64,000 nucleotides of DNA from Leclercia sp. AS011 (GCF_037152535.1 NZ_JBBCMA010000002.1:372001-436000); one strand, 5' to 3'; shown: positions 36,569 through 47,419, counted from the stretch's first letter. The notes: a model not told the origin generated them from the sequence alone. Program-made: numbers and translations.

Positions 36569-38547
36569 GATCACGGATCGCCTTTTTCCCGGCGCTGTTA
36601 ATGACCCTGCTGCTGGCCGTTGCGCTGGGACTGACCTGGTGGAACCTGGGCATTGCCCTGCCGCGTAGCCAGTGGGGCAGGGCGCTGGTCGCCCCGGATA
36701 TCGACAATATTCAACAGATGCTGTTCCACTACAGCCTGCTGCCGCGGCTGGCGATCTCGCTGCTGGTAGGTGCCGGGCTCGGGCTGGTGGGCGTGCTGTT
36801 CCAGCAGGTGCTGCGTAACCCGCTGGCGGAACCCACTACCCTCGGCGTAGCAACGGGCGCTCAGCTGGGGATGACCATTATCACCCTGTGGGCGCTTCCG
36901 GGCGTTCTGGCGGCGCAGTTTGCCGCGCTGGTGGGAGCCTGCGTGGTGGGGGCGATTGTCTTTGGCGTAGCCTGGGGTAAACGTCTCTCGCCGGTGACGC
37001 TGATCCTCGCCGGGCTGGTGGTGAGCCTTTACTGCGGAGCGGTCAACCAGCTGTTAGTGATTTTCCATCACGACCAGCTCCAGAGTATGTTCCTCTGGAG
37101 CACCGGGACCCTGACGCAAACCGACTGGAGCATTGTGCAACGTCTGTGGCCGCAACTGCTTGGCGGCGTCGTGCTGACCCTGCTGCTGCTGCGTCCCCTG
37201 ACCCTGATGGGGCTGGACGATGGCGTAGCGCGTAACCTTGGCCTGGCGCTGTCCCTGGCCCGTCTGGCGGCGCTGACGCTGGCGATTGTCATCAGCGCCC
37301 TGCTGGTGAATGCGGTGGGCATCATCGGCTTTATCGGCCTGTTCGCACCGCTGCTGGCAAAAATGCTCGGCGCGCGGCGCTTGCTCTCCCGGCTGATCCT
37401 CGCCCCGCTGATTGGCGCGCTGATCCTCTGGCTCTCTGACCAGGTGATCCTCTGGCTGACCCGGGTATGGATGGAGGTCTCTACCGGGTCGGTGACGGCG
37501 CTGATTGGCGCACCGCTGCTGCTCTGGCTGCTGCCGCGCCTGCGCAGCATGAGCGCCCCGGCGATGAACGCTGGCGACAAAGTCCAGGCGGAGCGTCACC
37601 ACGTACTGTGGTTTGCCCTGGCGGGCGGCCTGGTGTTGCTGCTGGCGGTGATTGCGGCCATGGCATTTGGTCGTGATGCAGAGGGTTGGCACTGGACGAG
37701 CGGGGCGATGCTCGACGAACTGCTGCCGTGGCGCGCGCCGCGTATTTTCGCCGCGCTGATTGCCGGGGTGATGCTGGCTGTCGCCGGGTGCATTATCCAG
37801 CGTCTGACCGGTAACCCGATGGCGAGCCCGGAAGTGTTGGGGATCAGCTCCGGCGCGGCCTTCGGCGTAGTGGTGATGCTCTTTTTCGTGCCGGGGAATG
37901 CCTTCGGCTGGCTGATGCCGGCAGGCAGTCTCGGTGCGGCGGTGACGCTGCTGATCATTATGATTGCCGCCGGACGGGGCGGTTTTTCGCCGCACCGGAT
38001 GCTGCTGGCGGGGATGGCGTTGAGTACCGCCTTCACCATGCTGCTGATGATGCTGCAGGCCAGCGGCGATCCGCGCATGGCGCAGATCCTGACCTGGATT
38101 GCCGGTTCAACCTATAACGCCACCAACGAACAGGTGGTGAGCACCGGTATCGCGATGATCGTCCTGCTGGCGCTGGTGCCGCTGTGCCGTCGCTGGCTGA
38201 CGGTGCTGCCGCTGGGGGGCGATACGGCCCGTTCGGTGGGGATGGCGCTGAGCGCCTCGCGTATTGGTCTGCTGCTGCTGGCGGCGTCGCTGACGGCCAC
38301 CGCCACCCTGACCATTGGTCCGCTGAGCTTTATCGGGCTGATGGCACCGCATATTGCGCGGATGATGGGCTTCCGCCGGACCATGCCACACATCGTGATG
38401 TCGGCATTAACGGGGGGGATCCTGCTGGTGTTCGCCGACTGGTGCGGTCGGATGGTGCTGTTCCCGTATCAGATCCCGGCGGGGCTGCTGTCCACCTTTA
38501 TCGGTGCGCCGTACTTTATCTATCTGCTGCGGAAACAGAGCCGGTAA
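36565..38547 (+). CDS. fhuB: Ferric hydroxamate permease FhuB (fused double permease)
   Basis: Inner-membrane permease of 660 residues built from two BtuC/FecD-like halves in one chain, each of about ten membrane spans. The halves repeat motifs: RNPLAEPTTLGVATGAQLG and GNPMASPEVLGISSGAAFG, and VGIIGFIGLFAP and IGPLSFIGLMAPH, the latter being the contacts for FhuC. It completes the fhuACDB operon and is followed by a paired REP element. Confidence 0.97.
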   Translation: MRSRIAFFPALLMTLLLAVALGLTWWNLGIALPRSQWGRALVAPDIDNIQQMLFHYSLLPRLAISLLVGAGLGLVGVLFQQVLRNPLAEPTTLGVATGAQLGMTIITLWALPGVLAAQFAALVGACVVGAIVFGVAWGKRLSPVTLILAGLVVSLYCGAVNQLLVIFHHDQLQSMFLWSTGTLTQTDWSIVQRLWPQLLGGVVLTLLLLRPLTLMGLDDGVARNLGLALSLARLAALTLAIVISALLVNAVGIIGFIGLFAPLLAKMLGARRLLSRLILAPLIGALILWLSDQVILWLTRVWMEVSTGSVTALIGAPLLLWLLPRLRSMSAPAMNAGDKVQAERHHVLWFALAGGLVLLLAVIAAMAFGRDAEGWHWTSGAMLDELLPWRAPRIFAALIAGVMLAVAGCIIQRLTGNPMASPEVLGISSGAAFGVVVMLFFVPGNAFGWLMPAGSLGAAVTLLIIMIAAGRGGFSPHRMLLAGMALSTAFTMLLMMLQASGDPRMAQILTWIAGSTYNATNEQVVSTGIAMIVLLALVPLCRRWLTVLPLGGDTARSVGMALSASRIGLLLLAASLTATATLTIGPLSFIGLMAPHIARMMGFRRTMPHIVMSALTGGILLVFADWCGRMVLFPYQIPAGLLSTFIGAPYFIYLLRKQSR

Positions 38548-38552
38548 AAAAA

Positions 38553-38631
38553 TGCCGGGTGGCGCTAACGCTTACCCGGCCTACGGTCCGAAGATTTTTG
38601 TAGGCCGGGTAAGGCGAAGCCGCCACCCGGC
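38553..38631. repeat. Paired REP units (BIME) between fhuB and hemL
   Basis: Units lie at 38553-38584 (TGCCGGGTGGCGCTAACGCT ... GGCCTAC) and 38600-38631 (GTAGGCCGGGTAAGGCGAAG ... CACCCGGC). They lie between convergent genes and probably serve as the joint terminator. Confidence 0.85.
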
Positions 38632-38641
38632 AACCCACAAC

Positions 38642-39922
38642 TCAGAGCTTCGCAAACACCCGACGCGCCGCGTCGATGGTGGTGTTGATATCCTCTTCGC
38701 TATGCACGACCGACATAAAGCCCGCCTCGAATGCCGACGGTGCCAGGTAGACCCCTTCCTCCAGCATCAGATGGAAGAAACGCTTGAAGCGCTCAACGTC
38801 GCACTTCACCACATCCTGATAGCGGGTCACGGTTTTCGCGTCGGTGAAGAAGAGGCCGAACATGCCGCCGACGTGGTTAACCACCAGCGGAATTCCCGCG
38901 TCTTCCGCCGCGTCCAGCAGGCCGTTTGCCAGCTGAGTGGTGCGCTCGGTGAGGGTGGTATGGATACCCGGCTGTGCCACTTCGTTCAGACAGGCGAAAC
39001 CGGCTGCCATGGCGATCGGGTTACCGGAGAGCGTACCCGCCTGATAGACCGGGCCGGTTGGTGCCAGCGCGTCCATCACCTCTCTGCGGCCACCAAAGGC
39101 ACCTACCGGCATGCCGCCACCGATGATTTTGCCCAGGCAGGTCAGATCCGGCACCACGTCGTAGTACGCCTGCGCGCCTGCGAGGGCGACGCGGAAACCG
39201 GTCATCACTTCGTCGATAATCAGCAGCGCGCCGAACTCGTCGCAGAGCGCACGCAGGCCCTGAAGGAAGCCTGGCTGCGGTGGAATGCAGTTCATGTTGC
39301 CTGCGACCGGTTCGACGATGATGCAGGCGATCTCCTGCGGATACTGCTCAAAGGCGGCACGCACGGAGTCGAGATCGTTATAGGTGCAGGTCAGGGTGTG
39401 CTTCGCGAAGTCCGCCGGGACGCCCGGGGAGTTCGGCTGGCCAAGGGTCAGCGCGCCGGAACCGGCTTTCACCAGCAGGCAGTCCGCGTGGCCGTGGTAG
39501 CAGCCTTCGAATTTGATGATTTTGTCGCGGCCGGTAAAGCCGCGCGCCAAACGGATGGCGCTCATGGTCGCTTCGGTACCGGAGTTCACCATGCGCACCA
39601 TATCCATGGTCGGCACCAGCTCGGTCACCAGCGCCGCCATTTTCACTTCCATCTCGGTCGGCGCACCGAAACTTAACCCGCGCTGTGCCGCTTCGATCAC
39701 CGCGTTGCGGATCGCCGGGTGGTTGTGACCCAGCACCATCGGGCCCCACGAGCCGACATAATCGATATAGGCTTTGCCATCCACATCGTACAGATAGGCT
39801 CCATCGGCACGTTCGATAAACAGCGGTGTACCGCCCACACCGGTAAAGGCGCGGACCGGGGAGTTAACACCGCCAGGGATAAGCTCGCGGGCTGCACTGT
39901 AGAGGTTTTCAGACTTGCTCAT
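38642..39922 (-). CDS. hemL: Glutamate-1-semialdehyde 2,1-aminomutase
   Basis: PLP enzyme that makes 5-aminolevulinate, the second step of the C5 route to haem. It has 426 residues as in E. coli. The PLP lysine is Lys265 in [26 protein letters not shown] carries the aspartate that binds the pyridine nitrogen. It is monocistronic, with 177 bases to divergent clcA. Confidence 0.98.
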   Translation of the reverse strand: MSKSENLYSAARELIPGGVNSPVRAFTGVGGTPLFIERADGAYLYDVDGKAYIDYVGSWGPMVLGHNHPAIRNAVIEAAQRGLSFGAPTEMEVKMAALVTELVPTMDMVRMVNSGTEATMSAIRLARGFTGRDKIIKFEGCYHGHADCLLVKAGSGALTLGQPNSPGVPADFAKHTLTCTYNDLDSVRAAFEQYPQEIACIIVEPVAGNMNCIPPQPGFLQGLRALCDEFGALLIIDEVMTGFRVALAGAQAYYDVVPDLTCLGKIIGGGMPVGAFGGRREVMDALAPTGPVYQAGTLSGNPIAMAAGFACLNEVAQPGIHTTLTERTTQLANGLLDAAEDAGIPLVVNHVGGMFGLFFTDAKTVTRYQDVVKCDVERFKRFFHLMLEEGVYLAPSAFEAGFMSVVHSEEDINTTIDAARRVFAKL

Positions 39923-40010
39923 GGCGTCGTTCCTGGCTCGTATAAAATGATTAAGCGCACTATTCTAAGTGATTCGTGGAAGGTTATGAAATGTTTACCC
40001 TGGTAATCCA

Positions 40011-40024
40011 TTAACAATTGTTAA
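40011..40024. promoter_or_regulatory. Palindrome in the hemL-clcA intergenic region
   Basis: TTAACAATTGTTAA is a perfect 14-base palindrome, 88 bases before hemL and 75 before clcA. The inner AACAATTGTT also occurs before rpsB (53672-53685). A regulator site is possible; none is known to me. Confidence 0.35.
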
Positions 40025-40099
40025 GCAATTTTCCGGAGACGGCCGGACGGTCTCTGGTAAAATCCCTGCGGCTTTTGTATGACGAAAAAATAACAGACC

Positions 40100-41476
40100 A
40101 TGAAATCAGACTCTCCCTCATTTGAAGAACAACAGTTTGCGCGGGCGCGGTACCGTATCAGCATCCGGCGGCTGCTCAACCGCGACAAAACGCCGCTGGC
40201 GATTTTGCTGGGCGCCGCCGTTGTCGGCACCCTGGCGGGGCTGGTAGGCGTCGCATTTGAAAAGGCCGTCAATGCGGTCCTTAACTGGCGTATTGGCACC
40301 GTGGCGGGTTATGCCGATCGCGAAGGGCTGGTCTGGATCCTGGCGTTTGGGTTGTCTGCTCTGTTGGCGATGGTCGGTTATTTTCTGGTGCGTAAATTCG
40401 CGCCGGAAGCAGGCGGCTCGGGGATCCCTGAGATAGAAGGGGCGCTCGAAGAACTGCGCCCGGTCCGCTGGTGGCGCGTCCTTCCCGTGAAGTTTATCGG
40501 CGGAATGGGGACGCTTGGCGCGGGGATGGTGCTCGGGCGAGAAGGGCCCACCGTACAGCTGGGCGGCAATGTGGGCCGGATGGTCAGCGACCTGTTCAGG
40601 ATGCGCAGCGCGGAAGCACGCCATACGTTGCTGGCAACCGGTGCCGCCGCGGGGCTTTCCGCCGCCTTTAATGCCCCGCTGGCGGGGATCCTGTTTATCA
40701 TCGAAGAGATGCGCGCTCAGTTTCGCTACAACCTGATCTCGATTAAAGCGGTCTTTACCGGCGTCATTATGTCGAGCATTGTCTTTCGGCTTTTCAATGG
40801 CGAAGGGGCGGTGATTGAGGTTGGCAAATTGACCAACGCGCCGGTTAATACGCTGTGGCTGTATCTGATCCTCGGCATGATTTTTGGCATTGTCGGCCCG
40901 CTTTTTAATGCCCTTATTATTCGTGCGCAGGATATGTTCCAGCGCATCCACGGCGGGAATACGACCAAATGGGTGCTGGTGGGCGGCCTGCTGGGGGGCG
41001 TGTGCGGCGTGCTGGGCTTTATCGAGCCCAATGCGGCAGGCGGCGGCTTTGGCCTGATCCCCATCGCGGCGGCAGGTAATTTCAGCATCGGCCTGCTGCT
41101 ATTTATGTTTATCTCCCGGGTCATTACCACCGTACTGTGCTTCTCCTCCGGCGCACCCGGGGGCATTTTTGCCCCAATGCTGGCGTTGGGCACCTTGCTG
41201 GGTACGGCCTTTGGCATGGCCGCCGCCGCAGGCTTTCCGGCGTATCATCTTGAAGCTGGTACCTTTGCTATCGCCGGGATGGGGGCGCTGCTGGCCGCGT
41301 CGTTGCGCGCGCCGCTAACCGGTATCGTGCTGGTGCTGGAGATGACCGACAATTACCAGCTCATTTTGCCAATGATCATTACCTGCCTGGGGGCCACACT
41401 ATTAGCCCAGTTCCTTGGCGGAAAACCGCTATACTCCACCATTCTTGCCCGTACCCTGGCGAAGCAGAATACTTGA
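40100..41476 (+). CDS. clcA: H+/Cl- exchange transporter ClcA
   Basis: A CLC antiporter of 458 residues that helps in extreme acid resistance. Selectivity motifs are present: [13 protein letters not shown] with the gating glutamate (E148 in E. coli), the proton glutamate in IIEEMRAQF (E203), GGIFAP, and the chloride tyrosine in KPLYSTI. It ends at LAKQNT, about 15 residues sooner than E. coli ClcA (473), losing only the cytoplasmic tail. The first 80 residues diverge more than most proteins in this window. Confidence 0.95.
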   Translation: MKSDSPSFEEQQFARARYRISIRRLLNRDKTPLAILLGAAVVGTLAGLVGVAFEKAVNAVLNWRIGTVAGYADREGLVWILAFGLSALLAMVGYFLVRKFAPEAGGSGIPEIEGALEELRPVRWWRVLPVKFIGGMGTLGAGMVLGREGPTVQLGGNVGRMVSDLFRMRSAEARHTLLATGAAAGLSAAFNAPLAGILFIIEEMRAQFRYNLISIKAVFTGVIMSSIVFRLFNGEGAVIEVGKLTNAPVNTLWLYLILGMIFGIVGPLFNALIIRAQDMFQRIHGGNTTKWVLVGGLLGGVCGVLGFIEPNAAGGGFGLIPIAAAGNFSIGLLLFMFISRVITTVLCFSSGAPGGIFAPMLALGTLLGTAFGMAAAAGFPAYHLEAGTFAIAGMGALLAASLRAPLTGIVLVLEMTDNYQLILPMIITCLGATLLAQFLGGKPLYSTILARTLAKQNT

Positions 41477-41513
41477 ATGAATTACCAGGGTATTAGATAA
41501 TGACAACAAGAAT

Positions 41514-41530
41514 TGGGTGATTTTTACCCA
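41514..41530. promoter_or_regulatory. Palindrome upstream of erpA
   Basis: TGGGTGATTTTTACCCA has 5-bp arms around 7 bases, 26 bases before erpA. It may be a small operator. E. coli erpA is under IscR control, but this element does not clearly fit an IscR type 2 site. Confidence 0.35.
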
Positions 41531-41555
41531 CTAGCAGTATTCATGGGAGCATAAG

Positions 41556-41900
41556 ATGAGTGATGACGTAGCGCTGCCGTTGCAGTTTACCGAAGCAGCA
41601 GCCAAGAAAGTAAAAGACCTGATTGCCGATGAAGACAACCCGGCGCTGAAATTGCGTGTGTACATTACCGGCGGCGGCTGCAGTGGCTTCCAGTATGGTT
41701 TCACCTTTGACGATCAGGTTAACGACGGCGACATGACCATTGAGAAGCAGGGCGTTGCGCTGGTCGTTGACCCGATGAGCCTGCAGTATCTGGTGGGCGG
41801 CGCGGTGGACTACACCGAAGGTCTGGAAGGTTCCCGCTTTGTGGTGACCAACCCGAACGCAACCAGCACCTGCGGGTGTGGCTCGTCGTTCAGCATCTGA
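41556..41900 (+). CDS. erpA: Iron-sulfur insertion protein ErpA
   Basis: An A-type Fe-S carrier of 114 residues, needed for maturing IspG/IspH and respiratory enzymes. The three cluster cysteines are in [10 protein letters not shown] (about 42) and TCGCGSSF (106 and 108). The start follows GGGAGCATAAG. It may be transcribed partly from clcA, 79 bases upstream, but has its own leader. Confidence 0.98.
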   Translation: MSDDVALPLQFTEAAAKKVKDLIADEDNPALKLRVYITGGGCSGFQYGFTFDDQVNDGDMTIEKQGVALVVDPMSLQYLVGGAVDYTEGLEGSRFVVTNPNATSTCGCGSSFSI

Positions 41901-41915
41901 TAGTTATGCCGTTAT

Positions 41916-41945
41916 GCCCGGTGGCGCTTCGCTTACCGGGCCTAC
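41916..41945. repeat. Single REP unit after erpA
   Basis: GCCCGGTGGCGCTTCGCTTA then CCGGGCCTAC. It lies between the convergent stops of erpA and yadS. Confidence 0.8.
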
Positions 41946-41958
41946 AAAACCCTTCGCT

Positions 41959-42582
41959 TTACCTTCCGTTTTCATCCAGCGCAAAGGTTGGCAGCTTCAG
42001 GTGCCAGCGGATTGCCGCCAGACGTATCCCCAGCGTGACCACCATTCCCAGCATCGCCGCCTGTTCCAGCGGGACGTGAAACGTGTACCAGGCCGTGGCG
42101 TGGACGATCCCACCCAGAATACATGCCGTGGCATAGATCTCCGTTCTCAGGATCATCGGCACTTCGCGCGCCAGAATATCGCGGATAATCCCGCCGCCCA
42201 CGCCGGTGACCACCCCCATACAGATTGCCACCAGCGGGCCGGTGTCGGCCATAAAGGCCTTATTGACACCAATACCGACAAACACCGCGAGGCCAACCGC
42301 ATCCAGCACCGGCAACAGCCATTTCGGCAGGCGGCGCGGCTGACGGACCAGGATAATGGTTAACAGGCAGGTAACCATCGCCACCACCAGATCGGTAGGA
42401 TCTTTAACCCAGAACACCGGGCCATGATCGAGGGCCATATCACGGATCGTCCCCCCGCCCACGGCGGTGACCACGCCTAACACCAGCACGCCAAAGGGAT
42501 CCATGCGTAATTTGCCGGCCAGCAGAACGCCGGAGATCGCAAAAACGGCTGTGCCAAGAATATCCAGCCAGTAAACGAGCAT
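41959..42582 (-). CDS. yadS: YadS, TRIC-like inner-membrane channel protein
   Basis: The 207-residue membrane protein belongs to the UPF0126/TRIC family of trimeric cation channels. It has about seven spans made of two similar halves; the repeated motif is GVVTAVGGGTIRDM and GVVTGVGGGIIRDI, where the glycine triplets break the pore helices. ATG 42582 gives MLVYWLDILGTAVFA as in E. coli. It starts 16 bases after btuF, so mtn, btuF and yadS form one operon. The role in bacteria is unknown. Confidence 0.92.
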   Translation of the reverse strand: MLVYWLDILGTAVFAISGVLLAGKLRMDPFGVLVLGVVTAVGGGTIRDMALDHGPVFWVKDPTDLVVAMVTCLLTIILVRQPRRLPKWLLPVLDAVGLAVFVGIGVNKAFMADTGPLVAICMGVVTGVGGGIIRDILAREVPMILRTEIYATACILGGIVHATAWYTFHVPLEQAAMLGMVVTLGIRLAAIRWHLKLPTFALDENGR

Positions 42583-42598
42583 TGTCATCCTCGGGAAA

Positions 42599-43399
42599 TT
42601 AGTGGCTCTGCGACAGCGCAGAGCAGAGTTGTTTTGCGGCGAGGATAATACGCGGGCTTGCGCGCTCAAACCAGTCGCTGTTCAGCGCAATCACGGGTAT
42701 TTTTAGCTGACTTTGCCAGTACTGTTCTATTTTAGGAATATCGCCCGGCGAACCGCCTACCACAATTGCCTGCGGCTGGCGCGCCAGCACCTGCTCGCGG
42801 CTCACCTGGGGCCAGGGAACGCGGCTGGCGGCGAAGATATTTTCCCCGCCACAGAGCGTAATAACCTGATGTTGCAGGGAGCCCTGGCTGGTGGTGAACA
42901 GCGGCTGTTGGCCGAACTGGATGAATACCCGCTTTTTCGGCAGGGCACCGTAGGTCGCTTTTAAGGCGGCATAATCGTCCAGCATCTGCTGTGCGGCCTG
43001 GCGAGCCTTCTCCGGCGTCGGGCTCCAGGGGGCGAGATCGCGAAGGGCCTGGGCGACCTGTTCAATACGGGTGGCATCGATCCACTGCACTTTTATCCCG
43101 AGCGAGGCCAGCTGGTTCACCTGACGTTCAGCGTTGCCGCCGCGCCACGCCAGCACCAGATCGGGCTTCAGGGCGACGATACGTTCAACGTTCATCCCTT
43201 GCCAGGTGGCGACCTGCTCAATCTTCGCTGCTTCAGGGGGATAGTCGGAAAAGCTGCTGACCCCGACGGGGGTGATCCCGGCGGCAAAGGCCAGTTCGGT
43301 ATTGGCAGGGGAGAGGGTAATAACACGCGGCGCGGCCAGAAGCCACGCCGGTGTGAGCAGAAACAGCGCCAGTAGCGCCCTGAGGAGCGGCTTAGCCAC
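42599..43399 (-). CDS. btuF: Vitamin B12-binding periplasmic protein BtuF
   Basis: The cobalamin carrier for the BtuCD importer. It has 266 residues, equal to E. coli, when started at GTG 43399 ([22 protein letters not shown] is the signal region). Features are [15 protein letters not shown] and the interface [18 protein letters not shown], where the cysteine can pair with that in [12 protein letters not shown]. The start overlaps the end of mtn by eight bases. btuC and btuD are not in the window. Confidence 0.95.
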   Translation of the reverse strand: MAKPLLRALLALFLLTPAWLLAAPRVITLSPANTELAFAAGITPVGVSSFSDYPPEAAKIEQVATWQGMNVERIVALKPDLVLAWRGGNAERQVNQLASLGIKVQWIDATRIEQVAQALRDLAPWSPTPEKARQAAQQMLDDYAALKATYGALPKKRVFIQFGQQPLFTTSQGSLQHQVITLCGGENIFAASRVPWPQVSREQVLARQPQAIVVGGSPGDIPKIEQYWQSQLKIPVIALNSDWFERASPRIILAAKQLCSALSQSH

Positions 43400-44090
43400 G
43401 CGCCAGTTTCTGCACCAGAGCCTCAACCATCAGGCTTGACTGTTTGGCCGCGACCACGAGGAATTCGTCGAAGCTCAGGTGAGACTGCTGATCCGCAACG
43501 TCAGAGATGGCGCGAACCACCACGAAGGGGACGCTGAAGTTATGGCAGACGTGGGCAATGGCGGTCGCTTCCATCTCAACGGCAATCGCCTGTGGGAAGT
43601 TGTGACGGATTTTGGCCAGGTTCACGGAGCCATTGATAAAGGCATCGCCGCTGACAATCAGGCCACGCACGGCGTTAAGGTTCAGCTCGGCGATACAGCT
43701 TTCAGCGGCGGCAACCAGTTTTTCGTCGGCTTTAAAACCGGCGGGGCAGCCCGGAAGCTGGCCGTACTCGTAACCGAAGGCGGTAACATCGGCGTCGTGA
43801 TAGCGCGCTTCGTCAGATACCACGATATCGCCTACTTTCAGGGTAGGTGCCAGGCCGCCCGCAGAGCCGGTGTTAACGATCACGTCTGGCTTGCAGCGTT
43901 CCAGCAGCAGGGTAGCGCCCAGCGCAGCGGAAACTTTACCGATACCGGATTTCAGAAGAGCAACTTCTGTACCGTTCAGCGTGCCGGTGTAAATCTCGCA
44001 GCCACCCAGGGAGAGGGTCTGACGGTTCTCAATTTTGTCACGCAGCAGCGTAACTTCTTCTTCCATTGCTCCAATAATACCGATTTTCAT
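43392..44090 (-). CDS. mtn: MTA/SAH nucleosidase
   Basis: The enzyme cleaves 5'-methylthioadenosine and S-adenosylhomocysteine, recycling by-products of polyamine synthesis and methylation; it also feeds autoinducer-2 synthesis. It has 232 residues as in E. coli. Catalytic Glu12 lies in [10 protein letters not shown], the substrate-binding segment is [13 protein letters not shown] and catalytic Asp is in AISDVADQ. It leads the mtn-btuF-yadS operon. Confidence 0.98.
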   Translation of the reverse strand: MKIGIIGAMEEEVTLLRDKIENRQTLSLGGCEIYTGTLNGTEVALLKSGIGKVSAALGATLLLERCKPDVIVNTGSAGGLAPTLKVGDIVVSDEARYHDADVTAFGYEYGQLPGCPAGFKADEKLVAAAESCIAELNLNAVRGLIVSGDAFINGSVNLAKIRHNFPQAIAVEMEATAIAHVCHNFSVPFVVVRAISDVADQQSHLSFDEFLVVAAKQSSLMVEALVQKLARG

Positions 44091-44172
44091 AGATTTACTC
44101 GCGATGTGCCTTGTTAAGATGCATAGTCTATCATGCGCTTCAGGGGAAACGCATTCTCACGCGGGGGGGCAC

Positions 44173-45687
44173 ATGGCACCAATCGATTTTCGCACCAAAA
44201 TTAACTGGCATCGCCGGTACCGCTCGCCGCAGGGGAACAAGAGCGAACATGAGATCCTGCGGATCTTCGAAAGCGACCGCGGACGCATCGTTAACTCGCC
44301 GGCGATCCGCCGCCTGCAGCAAAAAACTCAGGTCTTCCCCCTCGAACGCAACGCCGCCGTGCGCACCCGCCTGACCCATTCGCTGGAGGTGCAGCAGGTT
44401 GGGCGCTATATCGCCAAAGAGATCTTAAGCCGTCTCAAGGAGCAGCGCCTGCTGGAGACTTACGGGCTGGATGAGCTGACCGGGCCGTTCGAGAGTATCG
44501 TTGAGATGGCGTGCCTGATGCACGACATCGGTAATCCCCCCTTTGGTCATTTTGGCGAAGCGGCCATTAATGACTGGTTCCGCCAGCGCCTGTTCCCCTC
44601 CGATGCCGCGAGCCAGCCGCTGAGCGACGATCGCTGCCTGGTGCAGGCCCTGCGGCTGCGTGACGGCGAAGAGACGCTGAACGGGCTGCGGCGCAAGGTG
44701 CGTCAGGATCTGTGTCATTTTGAAGGCAATGCGCAGGGCATCCGTCTGGTGCACTCCCTGATGCGCATGAACCTCACCTGGGCGCAGGTGGGCTGCATCC
44801 TGAAATATACCCGCCCCGCCTGGTGGCAGGGTGACCCTCCGGCGACGCACAACTATTTAATGAAAAAACCGGGCTACTATTTTTCGGAAGAGGCGTATAT
44901 CGAGCGGCTCCGACAGGAACTGTCTCTTACGCAGTATGCCCGTTTTCCATTGACCTGGATTATGGAAGCCGCGGACGATATTTCCTATTGCGTAGCCGAT
45001 CTGGAAGATGCGGTAGAAAAAAGAATATTCAGCGTCGAGGGACTTTATCAGCATCTTTATGATGCCTGGGGCAATCACGAGAAAGGGTCTTTGTTTTCTC
45101 AGGTGGTTGAAAATGCCTGGGAGAAATCACGCTCCAATTCCCTCAGTCGCAGCACCGAAGATCAATTCTTTATGTATTTACGCGTCAATACATTAAATAA
45201 ACTGGTGCCCTACGCGGCTGAGCGTTTTATCGACAATATCGAACAGATCTATCACGGTGAATTCAACCATGCGCTGCTGGAGGACGACAGCAGCTTTAGC
45301 CAACTTCTTGAACTCTATAAAAATGTCGCCATGCGGCATGTATTCAGCCACCCGGAGGTGGAGCAGCTCGAATTACAGGGCTATCGGGTGATAACCGGCC
45401 TGCTGGAGATTTACCGCCCGCTGCTACAATTATCTGCCGAGGAGTTCAGCGAGCTGGTTGAAAAGGAACGGATCCGCCGTTTCCCGATTGAATCCCGGCT
45501 ATTTCATAAACTGTCGCCGCGCCATCGGCTGGCGTATGTGGAATCGGTCAGTAAATTCGATCGCCAGCAGACAGACTGGCCGGTGCTGGAGTTTTATTAT
45601 CGCTGCCGCCTGATTCAGGACTATATCAGCGGAATGACCGACCTCTATGCGTGGGATGAATATCGCAAGTTGATGGCGGTGGAATAG
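44173..45687 (+). CDS. dgt: dGTP triphosphohydrolase
   Basis: An HD-domain enzyme that splits dGTP into deoxyguanosine and tripolyphosphate. It has 504 residues (E. coli 505). The metal motif is [16 protein letters not shown] (His117, Asp118), with an upstream histidine in [13 protein letters not shown] 44173 gives [17 protein letters not shown]; the frame is open further upstream but that part overlaps the divergent mtn start. No strong Shine-Dalgarno is seen; the G-run just before the ATG is the only candidate. Confidence 0.97.
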   Translation: MAPIDFRTKINWHRRYRSPQGNKSEHEILRIFESDRGRIVNSPAIRRLQQKTQVFPLERNAAVRTRLTHSLEVQQVGRYIAKEILSRLKEQRLLETYGLDELTGPFESIVEMACLMHDIGNPPFGHFGEAAINDWFRQRLFPSDAASQPLSDDRCLVQALRLRDGEETLNGLRRKVRQDLCHFEGNAQGIRLVHSLMRMNLTWAQVGCILKYTRPAWWQGDPPATHNYLMKKPGYYFSEEAYIERLRQELSLTQYARFPLTWIMEAADDISYCVADLEDAVEKRIFSVEGLYQHLYDAWGNHEKGSLFSQVVENAWEKSRSNSLSRSTEDQFFMYLRVNTLNKLVPYAAERFIDNIEQIYHGEFNHALLEDDSSFSQLLELYKNVAMRHVFSHPEVEQLELQGYRVITGLLEIYRPLLQLSAEEFSELVEKERIRRFPIESRLFHKLSPRHRLAYVESVSKFDRQQTDWPVLEFYYRCRLIQDYISGMTDLYAWDEYRKLMAVE

Positions 45688-45744
45688 GGCAGAGTTTTGT
45701 AAAGACGGCCAATAAATTTTTACTTTTTCCAGAAACTTAATGCC

Positions 45745-45772
45745 GGAACTAAGCGCGTCGAAACGAATCTGA
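45745..45772 (+). promoter_or_regulatory. Sigma-E promoter of degP
   Basis: GGAACTA (45745-45751) and TCTGA (45768-45772) are separated by 16 bases, matching the sigma-E consensus closely. A GTAAA at 45699-45703 upstream could be half of a CpxR box. Both controls are known for E. coli degP. Confidence 0.85.
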
Positions 45773-45817
45773 TATACACAGCAATTGTGCGTGACCTGTA
45801 AATCGAGATTAAGAAAC

Positions 45818-47260
45818 ATGAAAAAAACCACTTTAGCAATGAGTGCACTGGCTCTGAGTTTAGGTTTAGCGTTATCCCCTCTGTCTGCCAGCGCAGCAGA
45901 GACCGTCTCTTCCGCAGCCACTGCGCAACAGATGCCAAGCCTGGCACCGATGCTGGAAAAAGTGATGCCGTCGGTGGTGAGTATCAACGTCGAAGGCAGT
46001 ACTACCGTCAATACGCCGCGCATGCCGCGTAACTTCCAGCAGTTCTTCGGTGATAACTCCCCGTTCTGCCAGGAAGGTTCCCCGTTCCAGAGCTCACCGT
46101 TCTGCCAGGGCGCTGGCCCGGGCGATGACGGCGGCAACGGCGGCGGCCAGCAGCAGAAGTTTATGGCGCTGGGCTCCGGTGTCATCATTGACGCGGCCAA
46201 AGGCTATGTCGTCACCAACAACCACGTGGTGGACAATGCCAGCACCATCAAGGTTCAGCTGAGCGACGGGCGCAAGCTTGACGCGAAAGTCGTCGGGAAA
46301 GATCCGCGCTCTGATATCGCCCTGATTCAGATTCAGGATCCGAAAAACCTGACCGCGATTAAGCTGGCCGACTCTGACGCGCTGCGCGTCGGGGATTACA
46401 CCGTGGCGATCGGTAACCCGTTTGGTCTGGGTGAGACGGTGACCTCCGGTATCGTTTCTGCCCTTGGCCGCAGCGGCCTGAACGCGGAAAACTATGAAAA
46501 CTTTATCCAGACCGATGCAGCGATTAACCGCGGAAACTCCGGTGGTGCGCTGGTCAACCTGAACGGTGAGCTGATCGGGATTAACACCGCGATCCTCGCC
46601 CCGGACGGCGGTAACATCGGGATTGGCTTCGCGATCCCAAGCAACATGGTGAAAAACCTGACCGGGCAGATGGTGGAGTTTGGCCAGGTGAAACGCGGCG
46701 AGCTGGGGATTCTCGGTACCGAGCTGAACTCCGAGCTGGCGAAAGCGATGAAAGTTGACGCCCAGCGCGGTGCCTTTGTCAGCCAGGTAATGCCAAACTC
46801 CTCTGCGGCGAAAGCGGGCATCAAGGCCGGGGACGTGATCACCACCCTGAACGGCAAACCGGTAAGCAGCTTCGCGGCACTGCGTGCGGAAGTCGGCTCC
46901 ATGCCGGTGGGCAGCAAAGTCTCTCTGGGCCTGCTGCGTGAAGGGAAACCGGTAACGGTGACGCTGGAACTGCAACAGAGTAGCCAGAATCAGGCGGGTA
47001 GTGCTACCGCGGTCTTCAGCGGCATCGAAGGTGCGGATATGAGCAACAAAGGCCAGGATAAAGGCGTGTCGGTAGATAACGTCAAAGCCAACAGCCCGGC
47101 TGCCCGTATCGGCCTGAAGAAAGGGGATGTGATTATGGGTGCCAACCAGCAGCCGATTAAGAACGTCGATGAACTGCGTAAAATTCTCGACAGCAAACCG
47201 TCGGTGCTGGCACTGAACATCCAGCGTGGCGACACCTCTCTCTATCTGCTGATGCAGTAA
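45818..47260 (+). CDS. degP: Periplasmic serine protease/chaperone DegP
   Basis: An envelope protease that degrades misfolded proteins and protects outer-membrane proteins. The precursor has 480 residues with a 26-residue signal peptide ending SASA. The catalytic triad is His136 (NNHVVDN), Asp166 (RSDIAL) and Ser241 (GNSGGAL) in precursor numbers. The Q-linker with two cysteines (SPFCQEGSPFQSSPFCQG) and two PDZ domains are present. ATG 45818 gives MKKTTLAMSALALS. A sigma-E promoter lies 45 bases upstream, linking it to rseP and bamA at the other end of the window. Confidence 0.98.
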   Translation: MKKTTLAMSALALSLGLALSPLSASAAETVSSAATAQQMPSLAPMLEKVMPSVVSINVEGSTTVNTPRMPRNFQQFFGDNSPFCQEGSPFQSSPFCQGAGPGDDGGNGGGQQQKFMALGSGVIIDAAKGYVVTNNHVVDNASTIKVQLSDGRKLDAKVVGKDPRSDIALIQIQDPKNLTAIKLADSDALRVGDYTVAIGNPFGLGETVTSGIVSALGRSGLNAENYENFIQTDAAINRGNSGGALVNLNGELIGINTAILAPDGGNIGIGFAIPSNMVKNLTGQMVEFGQVKRGELGILGTELNSELAKAMKVDAQRGAFVSQVMPNSSAAKAGIKAGDVITTLNGKPVSSFAALRAEVGSMPVGSKVSLGLLREGKPVTVTLELQQSSQNQAGSATAVFSGIEGADMSNKGQDKGVSVDNVKANSPAARIGLKKGDVIMGANQQPIKNVDELRKILDSKPSVLALNIQRGDTSLYLLMQ

Positions 47261-47268
47261 TCTGTTCC

Positions 47269-47301
47269 GCCCCTGTTTCCGCCGGGAAACAGGGGCTTTT
47301 T
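47269..47301 (+). terminator. degP terminator
   Basis: GCCCCTGTTTCC (47269-47280) pairs perfectly with GGAAACAGGGGC (47285-47296) and is followed by five T. A 12-bp stem makes this one of the strongest terminators in the window. Confidence 0.95.
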
Positions 47302-47419
47302 CAGCCCTTTCTGTGAACCTTTCCACAAGTCCATACTTCTCCCTCACAGTTTGTGCATTCGCACAATGCAGCCCTGATTAATCTTCCTTATGCTTGAGCT
47401 CTGCTCAGAGGAGGGCGAC

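Noticed and set aside
43392..43399. Possible frameshift at the mtn-btuF junction
   Set aside because: The 8-base overlap results from the normal GTG start of btuF; both proteins have full family length.
44035..44172. Upstream extension of dgt
   Set aside because: It overlaps the divergent mtn start; the E. coli-like start MAPIDFR is at 44173.
46094..47347. A 417-codon open frame antisense to degP
   Set aside because: Complementary to conserved coding sequence and runs across the degP terminator.
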